Below are positions 24,322-31,958 of a stretch of DNA of 32,159 nucleotides, piece after piece. How positions within the stretch are numbered: the first letter of the stretch is position 1; the number at the start of each line of letters is the position of its first letter. The notes below the pieces were generated by a model that had not been told where the DNA came from, made no database searches, and saw only the letters and a program-made list of their open reading frames with translations. Both the position numbers and the translations under genes were made by a program. Origin of the DNA: CAYHMW01 sp964357925 (lineage in GTDB: Bacteria; Patescibacteriota; Microgenomatia; UBA8517); assembly GCA_964357925.1 (NCBI GenBank), contig CAYHMW010000013.1:1-32159 (forward strand), in the 5' to 3' direction.

Positions 24322-25698
24322 ATGAAAAAGGGGACAATAACACCAGCGTTACTTGTTATAACAGGAGCTTTCATGGTGGTTGTTTATGGTCTCTTGTTTT
24401 TACTTTCCCTTCAGCTTGATTTTTCGAATAGAAGGGTTTCACGAGAGAGGTCGCTTCAGATTGCTGAGGCAGGAGTTGAATACTATAAATGGCATTTAAT
24501 TAGTGATAACACTGATTTTCAAGATGGGACGGAAGCTCCAGGACCCTACTTGCATGAATACTTTGATAGCAGTGGGGAGAGTGTGGGGTACTTCAGTATT
24601 GATATCACTCCCCCAACTGACGGCGTGACACCTGTAATCGTACGCTCAACAGGCTGGACGAATGAACACCCTAATATGAAGCGCAAAATAAAGGCAACTT
24701 TTGGGCAACAACCTCTAACAGCATTCGCTTTCCTTCATAACTCAAATATCTGGTTTGGCAATGAGGTGACGATTACCGGGCCGGTATTTACCAATGGCGG
24801 CATTAGAATGGATGGGACAAATAGTTCAACCGTCCGGACTTCGAAGGCAACGTATATTTGCGGGATCGAGACAGGGTGTACGGAACCGACTGAAAAACCG
24901 GGGATTTGGGGGCATGGTGGCCCCCAGGAGTTGTGGGAGTTTCCTTATGTGAATGTTGATTTTGATAGCATAGATGTTGATTTTAGCCTGCTTCGGACGG
25001 CTGCACAGACAAATGGGCTATATCTAGGGCCGTCCGGCGAGATGGGATATCGACTCGACTTTCAGAGTGACGGTAGTGTGGATGTTTATCGTGTGGATAT
25101 TGCCCAATCATTTAAGGGATATTCGCTTGAAAACGGGTGCGAGAATTTGTTCCAAGATATTAAAAATGAGACTTTATTGGCAACTTACAATATCTCCGCG
25201 CTTAATGTTATTTATGTTGAGGATGATGTATGGGTGGGGGGGGTCGTTAATGGCAAAATTACGGTTGCCGCAGGGCGCTTCCCGATTGACACCGACAATG
25301 CCGATATTTGGATTACCGATAACCTGACTTATCTTGCGAAAGATGGAACAAATAGCATTGGGCTTGTGTCTCAAAAAGACATTATTTTCGGGCGCGATGT
25401 GCCAGATTATTTTGAGGTAGATGGTGGGCTATTGGCACAAAAAGGACGTGTCATTCGACACCATTACAATTGGTTTAAGTGTAGCCATGGACCGGAGGGA
25501 CAAAAAAGCGAACTGACGATTTATGGATCTGTCATTAGTAACTTGCGATCATACTGGAACTTCAGCCAAGGGCCACAATCCCCTGCTGCTGGGTTTGTAA
25601 AGACTACCATCTCGTATGATCCGGCACTTGAGGCAGATCCACCAAGTTATTTTCCGGCAACTGGAACCTTGGAGCTTCTGAAGTGGGAGGAGGAGTGA
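24322..25698 (+). CDS. PilX-like minor pilin / surface protein
   Basis: A 458-residue protein. The N-terminus KKGTITPALLVITGAFMVVVYGLLFLLS followed by RRVSRERSLQIAEAGVEYYKWHL is the PilX-type arrangement of a membrane helix and a helical spine with AEAG. The large C-terminal part (about 130-458) is beta-rich with repeated short strands (ITGPVFTNGGIRM, VYVEDDVWVGG-like, ELTIYGSVIS), similar to polymer-forming or adhesin-like surface domains. Two Cys (YICGIETGC) may form a disulfide. ATG 24322 is preferred to an in-frame TTG at 24316 that overlaps the previous gene. The last codons (LELLKWEEE, stop) are repeated 0.4 kb downstream. Confidence 0.82.
   Translation: MKKGTITPALLVITGAFMVVVYGLLFLLSLQLDFSNRRVSRERSLQIAEAGVEYYKWHLISDNTDFQDGTEAPGPYLHEYFDSSGESVGYFSIDITPPTDGVTPVIVRSTGWTNEHPNMKRKIKATFGQQPLTAFAFLHNSNIWFGNEVTITGPVFTNGGIRMDGTNSSTVRTSKATYICGIETGCTEPTEKPGIWGHGGPQELWEFPYVNVDFDSIDVDFSLLRTAAQTNGLYLGPSGEMGYRLDFQSDGSVDVYRVDIAQSFKGYSLENGCENLFQDIKNETLLATYNISALNVIYVEDDVWVGGVVNGKITVAAGRFPIDTDNADIWITDNLTYLAKDGTNSIGLVSQKDIIFGRDVPDYFEVDGGLLAQKGRVIRHHYNWFKCSHGPEGQKSELTIYGSVISNLRSYWNFSQGPQSPAAGFVKTTISYDPALEADPPSYFPATGTLELLKWEEE
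25672..25694 (+). repeat. 23-bp direct repeat, copy 1 (3' end of PilX-like gene)
   Basis: Sequence beginning GAGCTTCTGAAGTGGGAGG is identical to 26096-26118. In both copies it reads E-L-L-K-W-E-E-E followed by a stop codon in the plus direction. Confidence 0.9.
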
Positions 25699-25713
25699 TT
25701 AACTTTTTTCTGG

Positions 25714-25830
25714 TTACCTTCTTTTATGTTTTTCGGATCTCTCAACGCTATTGATAATATAAGCTATCACAACTGCCATAATTACCAAACCGATCATAAA
25801 AAATTCGAAGGGCTCTATTGGTCGCAACAC
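25714..25830 (-). CDS. Tiny single-pass membrane protein (38 aa)
   Basis: A GTG start at 25830 overlaps the TAG of the upstream small gene by one base (TAGTG). The 38-codon frame encodes a short N-terminus (LRPIEPFEFF), one hydrophobic helix (MIGLVIMAVVIAYII) and a basic tail (ERSEKHKRR), so a positive-inside, N-out orientation is likely. The overlap and the membrane profile argue that it is real. Function is unknown; it may work with the 69-residue membrane protein. Confidence 0.6.
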   Translation of the reverse strand: MLRPIEPFEFFMIGLVIMAVVIAYIINSVERSEKHKRR

Positions 25831-26039
25831 TAATTACCACCCCCTTTCATAACAGAAAATGCAGTCGCATATAGAGCTGCTGCTAGGAATAGCCCTAATC
25901 CTGCTAGTTGCATGTCGAAATCAAAACCACCAAATGCCTGCCCAAAAAGCAAAGCACCTGCAGCGATGTTTCCTAAAGATATAAAACCTTCAGCAAAAAC
26001 TTTCCTGGTATCTGATACCTTGCTTGCACTTTTTGTCAT
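25830..26039 (-). CDS. Small two-helix membrane protein (69 aa)
   Basis: Two predicted membrane helices (about residues 19-38, FISLGNIAAGALLFGQAFGG, and 42-63, MQLAGLGLFLAAALYATAFS) follow a polar N-terminus (TKSASKVSDTRKVFAEG). It was not recognised as a known family; small proteins of this profile are common in environmental bacteria. It has its own candidate promoter and is followed, with one base of overlap, by a 38-residue membrane protein. Both lie between two 23-bp direct repeats, downstream of the PilB-PilC operon on the same strand. Confidence 0.65.
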   Translation of the reverse strand: MTKSASKVSDTRKVFAEGFISLGNIAAGALLFGQAFGGFDFDMQLAGLGLFLAAALYATAFSVMKGGGN

Positions 26040-26048
26040 TGTTGGCTC

Positions 26049-26078
26049 AGGATAGCATAGGTAAAGTTATAGATTCAA
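26049..26078 (-). promoter_or_regulatory. Candidate promoter for the small membrane-protein pair
   Basis: On the minus strand: TTGAAT (26078-26073), an 18-base spacer and TATCCT (26054-26049). The -10 is nine bases from ATG 26039, so the transcript would start about three bases before the start codon. No Shine-Dalgarno sequence is present. Confidence 0.4.
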
Positions 26079-26095
26079 TAGATTTTAAGCTCCTT

Positions 26096-26118
26096 GAGCT
26101 TCTGAAGTGGGAGGAGGA
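26096..26118 (+). repeat. 23-bp direct repeat, copy 2
   Basis: Identical to 25672-25694 and again followed by an in-frame stop (TAG rather than TGA). Here it is only a stub: no pilin-like frame lies upstream of it. Confidence 0.9.
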
Positions 26119-26126
26119 ATAGGTAA

Positions 26127-26804
26127 TTATTCAGTTATGCAGACGGTGTTGTTGATTACCGTTGCCTGGCTGGTTTGGGCGTTCCAATCTTCACAGCCTG
26201 ATGCTTCGATTACATTTTCCCCTGGAATAGGAGTGGGTGTCGGGGATGGCGATGGGAAATTCACACAATAACTTAATACCCAAAACAGACACGATGGGTG
26301 ACCACCACCTAGCCCTGTTGGCGGAGGAGGCTTCGGTGTAGCTGTTTCCCAGCCACCACCTAGCCCTGTTGGCGGAGGAGGCTTCGGTGTAGCTCCTGGC
26401 GCAGATCCTCCTCCACTACCGCCAGTTGCTTCATTTATTACTGCACCTGCAAGCTCATCCGAGCCAGCGTAATTTGTACTTTCACTGCCACTTTCCCCGT
26501 TTAGTGTGATTGAGTTATCGCCTGACGAGACTCCACTTTTTGACTTTTTTAAAAAGTAATCAAAAAATGCATTTGTTTTTTCTTCGCTCCATTCATCTGT
26601 AAATAAGCCATCATTGGTTAGAATTTCAACTGAACCATTTCTCCTAACTGTTAATGTCGTGCCGCTTTGAGACACTTTTATCTCATCTATATTTTCTGGG
26701 GCTTTACTGCCACCAAAGGAGAAGAAAAAATAAATAACTGTTATAAGTAATAAAATTCCGACGACGACTAATACTGGTTTTTGGAATTCTTCAAATTTTT
26801 TCAT
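26127..26804 (-). CDS. Membrane-anchored low-complexity protein of the pilus operon
   Basis: A 225-residue protein with one N-terminal membrane helix (about 11-30, LVVVGILLLITVIYFFFSF) and an outer part. Residues about 40-95 form a small domain (IDEIKVSQSGTTLTVRRNGSVEIL). A Gly/Ser/Pro-rich linker follows, with ATPKPPPPTGLGGG present twice, then PSPSPTPTPIPG. The C-terminus has four Cys (PSCLFWVLSYC, ASGCEDW, TVCITE) that may form disulfides. The start overlaps the PilC stop by four bases (ATGA), so it is translationally coupled to PilC. No known family is recognised. It may be a surface or cell-wall-spanning accessory of the pilus, which is inferred from context. Confidence 0.75.
   Translation of the reverse strand: MKKFEEFQKPVLVVVGILLLITVIYFFFSFGGSKAPENIDEIKVSQSGTTLTVRRNGSVEILTNDGLFTDEWSEEKTNAFFDYFLKKSKSGVSSGDNSITLNGESGSESTNYAGSDELAGAVINEATGGSGGGSAPGATPKPPPPTGLGGGWETATPKPPPPTGLGGGHPSCLFWVLSYCVNFPSPSPTPTPIPGENVIEASGCEDWNAQTSQATVINNTVCITE
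26302..26394. repeat. Two-copy tandem repeat, 51-bp period
   Basis: A 42-base unit (26302-26343) recurs unchanged at 26353-26394 after a nine-base spacer. In the coding (minus) direction it gives ATPKPPPPTGLGGG twice. The spacing is a multiple of three, so copy-number change would keep the frame. Confidence 0.9.
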
Positions 26805-28021
26805 GGCTTTTGGATGGATTCTTGCAGCCCTCCGATAAGACTATAAATTGGGGCTATCATAATTATGACCATAACGCCGACGACTACTCCTATTAATAGC
26901 ATAAGGACTGGCTCGATAAGTGCCGTTAATCTCTTGAGACTAAATTCAACTTCTTCTTCATAGAACATTGCGAGCTCTTCGAGAACTTTCTCTAAGGTTC
27001 CAGATTGCTCCCCTGCACGAACCGTTTGGACCATAATTCCTGGGAAGACCCCGCGAGTGCTGACGAGTATATTTGACAGTGACTCCCCTTTTGAAATTCG
27101 CTCGCCAAACCCTTTGGCGACTTTGCGCATTTTTGGCTGTGTTAGGGTGTCGGCGGAAACTTCTAGTGCGTTAACTATTGGGACGCCGCTTTTGAGAAGT
27201 GTGGAGAAAGTGCGCGCAAAGCGGGCAATATCGATAAACATTACAACGTTCTTGATTACGGGAAGTGTAGACATTCCTTTGATTAGCATGTCGCGAGTTG
27301 TCTTTATGGAAACAAAAAGGCCTGCAGCGATGAGCATAGCAACCGTTGCCAAAATCACAAACAGCGAGTTGCTTCCGAAAAATTCGCCTGCTCCCAAAAG
27401 CACTCTGGTGTACCCAGGCAGTGGAAGATCAAGCTTTAAAAATACTGAGGAGATTCTCGGAAGGACAAATATTGCCATCATAAGCATGTTTGCAATCATG
27501 GCGAGGATTATTACAGCCGGATACATGAGTGAGCCTTTGATTTTTTGTGACAATTCGTGGCTGGCATGAAGTTGAACAGAAAGATAATCGAAAGATTTAT
27601 CGAGTGTCCCTGACTCTTCCCCTACTTTTACCATTGTTAAAAATATTGCATCAAATTCTTCATGATAATTTGCAATGACGGAGCTTAGGGTTTTGCCTTT
27701 TTGGGTTTGATATGAGATATCAGTTAGGACTCTATTTAATTTTTTGTTTTTGCTTTCTTGTTTGATGATATCTACTGATTCCGGAAGCGATAGACCGGAT
27801 CTCATCATTGTGGCCATAAATCGACAAAATGAAGCTTTCTCGGAGACTGAGATATTGCCTGAGAAAAGGTTCCCGAGTTTGCTTTCCGGATTTTTTATTG
27901 TGAGGACTTGGAGACCGCGTGACTTTATATTGGCAACTGCATCGGCTTTACTCGCGGCCTGGATAATATCTTTTATGATTGCGCCGTCTTCCTGTTGAGC
28001 TTTATATGTAAATATTGGCAT
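26801..28021 (-). CDS. pilC: Type IV pilus inner-membrane platform protein PilC
   Basis: A 406-residue PilC/GspF protein, normal length. It has the two repeated T2SSF domains: FCRFMATMMRSGLSLPESVDIIK (first) and FARTFSTLLKSGVPIVNALEVSA (second). Each is followed by a TVKVGEESGTLDKSFDYLS- or TVRAGEQSGTLEKVLEELA-type segment. Membrane helices lie at about 168-190, 220-242 and 375-398. In known systems it is the membrane platform on which PilB drives pilin assembly. It follows PilB directly and is followed by the coupled low-complexity protein. Confidence 0.96.
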   Translation of the reverse strand: MPIFTYKAQQEDGAIIKDIIQAASKADAVANIKSRGLQVLTIKNPESKLGNLFSGNISVSEKASFCRFMATMMRSGLSLPESVDIIKQESKNKKLNRVLTDISYQTQKGKTLSSVIANYHEEFDAIFLTMVKVGEESGTLDKSFDYLSVQLHASHELSQKIKGSLMYPAVIILAMIANMLMMAIFVLPRISSVFLKLDLPLPGYTRVLLGAGEFFGSNSLFVILATVAMLIAAGLFVSIKTTRDMLIKGMSTLPVIKNVVMFIDIARFARTFSTLLKSGVPIVNALEVSADTLTQPKMRKVAKGFGERISKGESLSNILVSTRGVFPGIMVQTVRAGEQSGTLEKVLEELAMFYEEEVEFSLKRLTALIEPVLMLLIGVVVGVMVIIMIAPIYSLIGGLQESIQKP

Positions 28022-29701
28022 TTAACTTTCGAGAACTGCTTTTAAGACTTCTTCAATTGTTGTGTGGCCGGAGGAGACTTTATCCAGTCCATCTTCTAAC
28101 ATTAAAGTCATCCCTTCCTCATGGGCAGTTGCCAAAATTTGGTCCTCTGTACCTCGTTTATTTATTAACTCAGCCACTCCTTTTGTAACTTCCAGAACTT
28201 CATAAATACCGATTCTTCCGGTGAAGCCTGAGCCCCCGCATTCGCTGCAACCCGCACCTTTGTAATACTTTTGATTTTTCATCTTGTCGGTATGTTCGCT
28301 ACTTAAGCTCCCGATCAAGCTTGGGTCTGGATGATATTCGACGAGGCATGCTGTACAAATTTTCCTAACTAGTCTTTGGGCAATAACAACATTAACAGTT
28401 GAGGCGACAAGATAGGCTTCGACTCCCATATCAAGTAGCCGGGGGAGCGCGCCGATTGCATCGTTTGTATGAAGTGTCGAGAGAACAAGGTGTCCAGTCA
28501 AGCTTGAGTGGATTGCTATTTCTGCTGTTTCTGCATCTCTGATTTCACCAACCATAATAATATCTGGATCGTGACGCAGGAGCGCACGAAGACCGGCGGC
28601 AAAGTTTAACTCTGATTTGGGACTTACTTGAATTTGACTGACCCTGTTGATGCCGTATTCGATTGGATCTTCTATGGTGCAGATTTTAACTTTGGTTGTG
28701 TTTAGGATATTTAGGACCGAATATAGTGTAGTTGTTTTACCGGAGCCCGTGGGCCCTGTGACTAAAATCATGCCGTGTGGGCGAAGAATATTCTTTTTAA
28801 TAAGCTCCAGGTTTCTACCAGTCAGTCCCAGTTCTTCTAAACTTTCTGGCCGGGAGGATTCACGGAGCAGTCGCATGACTGTGTTTTCTCCGTAAAAGCC
28901 TGGGATTATTGAAACACGAAGGGAGATAGCTTCGTTGTCGATATTAAATTTAAAACGGCCGTCTTGTGGAATTCTATGTTCGTCGAGCTTTAAGTTTGAA
29001 AGAATTTTAATTCTTGCTGTGAGTGAAATTTCCAAACCTCTTGGGAGCTTTACGATGTCGCTTAATACACCATCCACGCGATAGCGGACAATGACTAAAT
29101 CACCCAATGTTTCAATGTGAATATCTGATGCCCTTTCGGCTACTGCATATTCGACAATTGTGTCGAGGATTTTTATAACTGGAAGGTCTTCAGCGGCCTT
29201 TCTTGGGTCTTCGTCGGCACTGGCTTTTTTAATATTCTCCTCAATGACACGATCGAATTCTGCGCGAATATTTCTCTTATATTGTCCTAGTGCACGACGC
29301 ATATTTTCCTGGCTGGCGTAATATGGGACTACGCTCAGGCCGGTGTGACGTTTTGTAAACTCAAGCGCTTCGAAATCGCTTGGATCCTCCATTGCGAGCT
29401 TTAATTTATTGCCCTCACGAGCGAGGGGCATTATCCGATATGTCCTGGCTAATTTTTCTGGAATTAGACCAAGTGCCTCATTGCCAACGACATAATGACT
29501 AAGGTCAATGTAGGGAACTTTCAGGCTTTGGGCGATGAGTTTTGCGAGAGCAACGGGGGTAATCAGGCCACGAAAAATGAGGATATCCTCGACCTTTTTA
29601 CCGAGATCTAGAGCTGATTGGGCAGCTTCATTGTATTGGGCCTCTTCTATATACCCTGAACTTACAAGGATCTCGCGGAGTTGGTCATGACTTAGCTTCA
29701 T
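28022..29701 (-). CDS. pilB: Type IV pilus assembly ATPase PilB
   Basis: A 559-residue PilB/GspE ATPase. The N-terminal domain (about 1-140) is of the MshEN/GspE-N type. The motor domain has Walker A GPTGSGKTT (316-324), the Asp box around CTIEDPIEYG (341-350), Walker B DIIMVGE (380-386) and the His box LTGHLVLSTLHTNDA (391-405). A tetracysteine zinc site is formed by CTAC (439-442) and CSEC (475-478). It powers pilus extension from the cytoplasm, with PilC encoded immediately downstream. No retraction ATPase PilT or prepilin peptidase PilD is in the window. Confidence 0.97.
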   Translation of the reverse strand: MKLSHDQLREILVSSGYIEEAQYNEAAQSALDLGKKVEDILIFRGLITPVALAKLIAQSLKVPYIDLSHYVVGNEALGLIPEKLARTYRIMPLAREGNKLKLAMEDPSDFEALEFTKRHTGLSVVPYYASQENMRRALGQYKRNIRAEFDRVIEENIKKASADEDPRKAAEDLPVIKILDTIVEYAVAERASDIHIETLGDLVIVRYRVDGVLSDIVKLPRGLEISLTARIKILSNLKLDEHRIPQDGRFKFNIDNEAISLRVSIIPGFYGENTVMRLLRESSRPESLEELGLTGRNLELIKKNILRPHGMILVTGPTGSGKTTTLYSVLNILNTTKVKICTIEDPIEYGINRVSQIQVSPKSELNFAAGLRALLRHDPDIIMVGEIRDAETAEIAIHSSLTGHLVLSTLHTNDAIGALPRLLDMGVEAYLVASTVNVVIAQRLVRKICTACLVEYHPDPSLIGSLSSEHTDKMKNQKYYKGAGCSECGGSGFTGRIGIYEVLEVTKGVAELINKRGTEDQILATAHEEGMTLMLEDGLDKVSSGHTTIEEVLKAVLES

Positions 29702-29713
29702 TTGGGCAGAGTA

Positions 29714-29729
29714 ATACTGGTATCAGTAT
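29714..29729. promoter_or_regulatory. Short inverted repeat upstream of pilB
   Basis: ATACTG (29714-29719) and CAGTAT (29724-29729) with a four-base spacer, 13 bases before the pilB start codon. It could be an operator; no other copy was noticed in the window. Confidence 0.25.
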
Positions 29730-29745
29730 ATAACAAAAAGCGGAT

Positions 29746-29771
29746 AGATCCCGCATCAAGTGCGGGATGAC
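29746..29771. repeat. REP-like palindromic element, intergenic copy
   Basis: ATCCCGCA (29748-29755) and TGCGGGAT (29761-29768) form a perfect 8-bp stem with a five-base loop, flanked by AG before and GACA after. It has the same outer pattern as the element inside the prepilin gene at 23641-23679. It sits between the CDF transporter stop and the pilB start and might also act as a weak hairpin terminator. Confidence 0.85.
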
Positions 29772-29779
29772 ACTGTTGC

Positions 29780-30751
29780 TCAATAATCCTTTGGGGGGCG
29801 CTCGATCTTGTGCTCTTTTTTGACAAGCTCTGGAGTTTCTACTTCTATCTGAATAAATCTCGCTTCCGGAACTTTTCTTTTTATTTGATCTTCCAATTCA
29901 TCTATCAGTAATTCAATTTTTTTAATATCGAGCGTATTTACTAGATAAATCTCACAGTCGATGAGAATTGTGCCCGGGCCAAAATACACAGTACGAAGTC
30001 CAAGTACTTTTTGAACTTCTTTGTGGGCTTCGAGCACTTCCTTGATTTTTCTTTGATCGCCTGGCGTTGCACTCTTGCCAATTATGAAATCACGAAGGCT
30101 CACAATAAGGACCAATGAGAGAACGATTGTAATAAACCCAATTATTGCTGCTCCAAAACCGTCAAAACGAATGTCACCTCCAATTTCATAAATTGCGAGA
30201 GAGACTATACCGGAGAGGGCAGCGCTTAAGCCCATTGCGTCAAGAAGGAATGCGACTTTTGTTTCAACCTGTGGATTTCTCAAGAAGGCTTTCCAGATTT
30301 CTGTAATGCCCGATCCCGAGAGCAAACGGCGCGTACTTATAGAAAGTGCATAACTATTTGTGATGACTGCGAAGGTGAGGACTGCAAAAGCAAGCGGAAG
30401 ATTTTCAACAATGTGGGGATTTATGAAGCGCTCGATGCCAATAAGCATGGAGGGAATCCCGGTTGCGATAAGGATGACGAGGGCCGCGAGAAAAGTCCAG
30501 AAATATAAATCTCTCCCGTAGCCAAATTGGTGAACCGTATCTTTTCTTCGTCTACTGGCTTTTACTCCTATTATTAAAAACAGTGAGGCAAGAAGATTAG
30601 TGGCACCTTGGAGAGTTTCTGCGAAGATGACTGCTGAGCCCGTTAGAATTGCGGCGACAAGGTTAACAACAAGATCTGTGAAGTCGACAATGAAGGATGT
30701 AAAGACAACACGGCTTGCGGTGTAGCGTGGTTTTTGAGAGATGCGATCCAT
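29780..30751 (-). CDS. Cation diffusion facilitator family transporter, SLC30A9-like
   Basis: A 323-residue CDF transporter: a membrane domain with about six helices to about residue 220, then a cytoplasmic C-terminal domain (about 230-310) with the ferredoxin-like pattern KEVQKVLGLRTVYFGPGTILIDCEIYL. The segment HQFGYGRDLYFWTFLAAL is typical of the subgroup related to mammalian SLC30A9. The helix 2 and helix 5 metal positions read ETLQGATN and LLDAMG rather than the usual HxxxD, so metal specificity cannot be stated. No metal-responsive regulator is nearby. It belongs to none of the neighbouring systems by sequence. Confidence 0.85.
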   Translation of the reverse strand: MDRISQKPRYTASRVVFTSFIVDFTDLVVNLVAAILTGSAVIFAETLQGATNLLASLFLIIGVKASRRRKDTVHQFGYGRDLYFWTFLAALVILIATGIPSMLIGIERFINPHIVENLPLAFAVLTFAVITNSYALSISTRRLLSGSGITEIWKAFLRNPQVETKVAFLLDAMGLSAALSGIVSLAIYEIGGDIRFDGFGAAIIGFITIVLSLVLIVSLRDFIIGKSATPGDQRKIKEVLEAHKEVQKVLGLRTVYFGPGTILIDCEIYLVNTLDIKKIELLIDELEDQIKRKVPEARFIQIEVETPELVKKEHKIERPPKDY

Positions 30752-30808
30752 TCCCCTTATGATATCAAAAAAATGTTTGTGCCGTGGTGTGATTCTTTTG
30801 TATTTTGA

Positions 30809-30836
30809 TTGTTAAATATAATCTTATTACTATATT
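30809..30836 (+). promoter_or_regulatory. Candidate promoter of the TasA-like genes
   Basis: TTGTTA (30809-30814), a 16-base spacer and TATATT (30831-30836). Transcription from here would leave a leader of about 115 bases before ATG 30961, containing the hairpin at 30908-30945. Confidence 0.35.
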
Positions 30837-30907
30837 CTAAGATCCAGTTGACACGATGCTTCAAACTTTTCAACACTGTATATAGCTTCAGCTGACCGCA
30901 ACCGGAG

Positions 30908-30945
30908 GCTGGGGCCACGCTGTGGAAAGGCGTGGCTTTAGCAGC
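30908..30945 (+). ncRNA. Structured 5' leader hairpin upstream of the TasA-like gene
   Basis: GCCACGC (30914-30920) pairs with GCGTGGC (30930-30936), and outer GCTG (30908-30911) pairs with CAGC (30942-30945). The preceding bases TGACCGCAACCGGAGG are also GC-rich in an AT-rich region. It could be a cis-regulatory RNA or attenuator. I could not match it to a known riboswitch class. Confidence 0.35.
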
Positions 30946-30960
30946 TAATAACTGGCTTTT

Positions 30961-31926
30961 ATGAAGAGAATATTAATTAGTCTTAGTGTGATTGCGGCAT
31001 TTGCCTTGACAACCATTGGTGCTTCGTCTGCGTTTTTTAGCGACATTGAAACTTCAACAAACAATATTCTTCAGGCAGGGGACATTGATTTAACAATTGA
31101 TGGAGAGAACGATAAAGAAGGCATTGTGAATTTTTCTGACTTGAAGCCAGGGGATAATCATATTGAAGAAAAGGTGGTGCGCGTTGGCAGCAATCCCGCC
31201 TGGGTATGGTTCCACATAAAAGATGTTTTAGCAGATCAGGGACTGCAAACTGAGCCTGAGATTTTGGAGGAAAACGGTGTGCCAAAGTATGATCTTAACA
31301 ATTACCTGACTTATGATTTGTCGGTTGTGAATGAAGTTTTGATAGCAAGCGAGGCAGGTATTCCTTTCAGTGATATTGTTTCCTGTTGGGTGCCACTTGG
31401 GGAGCTTCAAGGAGGCATGGATGTCTCTGTCTTCCAGAGTTTTCATCTTCCATCTTCTGTAACAAATTGGGCACAAGGGGACCGTTTAACATTTACGGAG
31501 GAATGGTATGCAGAGCAGTCAAGGAATAATCCAGTTCCGAATGGGCCGGTGAGTGTAACTGGAAGGGCTTGGAGTGATACCACAACAAGTTGTAATAGTG
31601 ATTTAACCGGGAATTGGGATATTGTCTTTACTTGCACCAGTGGATGTGGCGGTAGTTACCAACATGAGATGAATATTTTGTCATCTGATACTGAAAGTGG
31701 TGTGTTTTCTGGAAGTGGGAGTTATGTTCCAGAGCCAGCCATATCTTGGGATATTTTGAACGCTTTGGCAGTGGGGGAAAATATCCAATTTCGAATTGAT
31801 TACAACAATATAAATCCTTCTTATTTTGTTGACCTAACAGGATTAATTCATGAAGACGGGAACATGAGTGGGACAGCTGCAAGCAATGCAAGTCAGACAT
31901 TTACTTGGATAGCAAATAAAATTTAG
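30961..31926 (+). CDS. TasA/camelysin-like surface protein with SipW-type signal peptide
   Basis: A 321-residue secreted protein. The N-terminus has a basic start (MKRI), a hydrophobic stretch (SLSVIAAFALTTIGASSA) and the FFSDIETSTNN...AGDIDLTID continuation that marks SipW-cleaved TasA/camelysin-type proteins. The middle part (about 45-200) is beta-rich (KPGDNHIEEKVVRVGSNPAWVWFHI). The last ~120 residues look like a separate small beta domain (LTGNWDIVFTCTSGCGGSY). TasA relatives form extracellular fibres or surface layers; whether this one polymerises is unknown. No SipW peptidase is in the window. A second family member follows after 32 bases. Confidence 0.85.
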   Translation: MKRILISLSVIAAFALTTIGASSAFFSDIETSTNNILQAGDIDLTIDGENDKEGIVNFSDLKPGDNHIEEKVVRVGSNPAWVWFHIKDVLADQGLQTEPEILEENGVPKYDLNNYLTYDLSVVNEVLIASEAGIPFSDIVSCWVPLGELQGGMDVSVFQSFHLPSSVTNWAQGDRLTFTEEWYAEQSRNNPVPNGPVSVTGRAWSDTTTSCNSDLTGNWDIVFTCTSGCGGSYQHEMNILSSDTESGVFSGSGSYVPEPAISWDILNALAVGENIQFRIDYNNINPSYFVDLTGLIHEDGNMSGTAASNASQTFTWIANKI

Positions 31927-31942
31927 ATGAAAAGTTTGTTGG

Positions 31943-31952
31943 AAGGAGGTGA
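31943..31952 (+). promoter_or_regulatory. Consensus ribosome binding site of the second TasA-like gene
   Basis: AAGGAGGTGA, six bases before ATG 31959. It fixes the start and predicts strong translation. Confidence 0.8.
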
Positions 31953-31958
31953 GAAAAA

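Noticed and set aside
30880..30950. Cyclic di-GMP riboswitch
   Set aside because: The segment GACCGCAACCGGAGG recalls parts of the class I motif, but the order of stems and the conserved loop bases could not be matched. Kept only as an unassigned hairpin.
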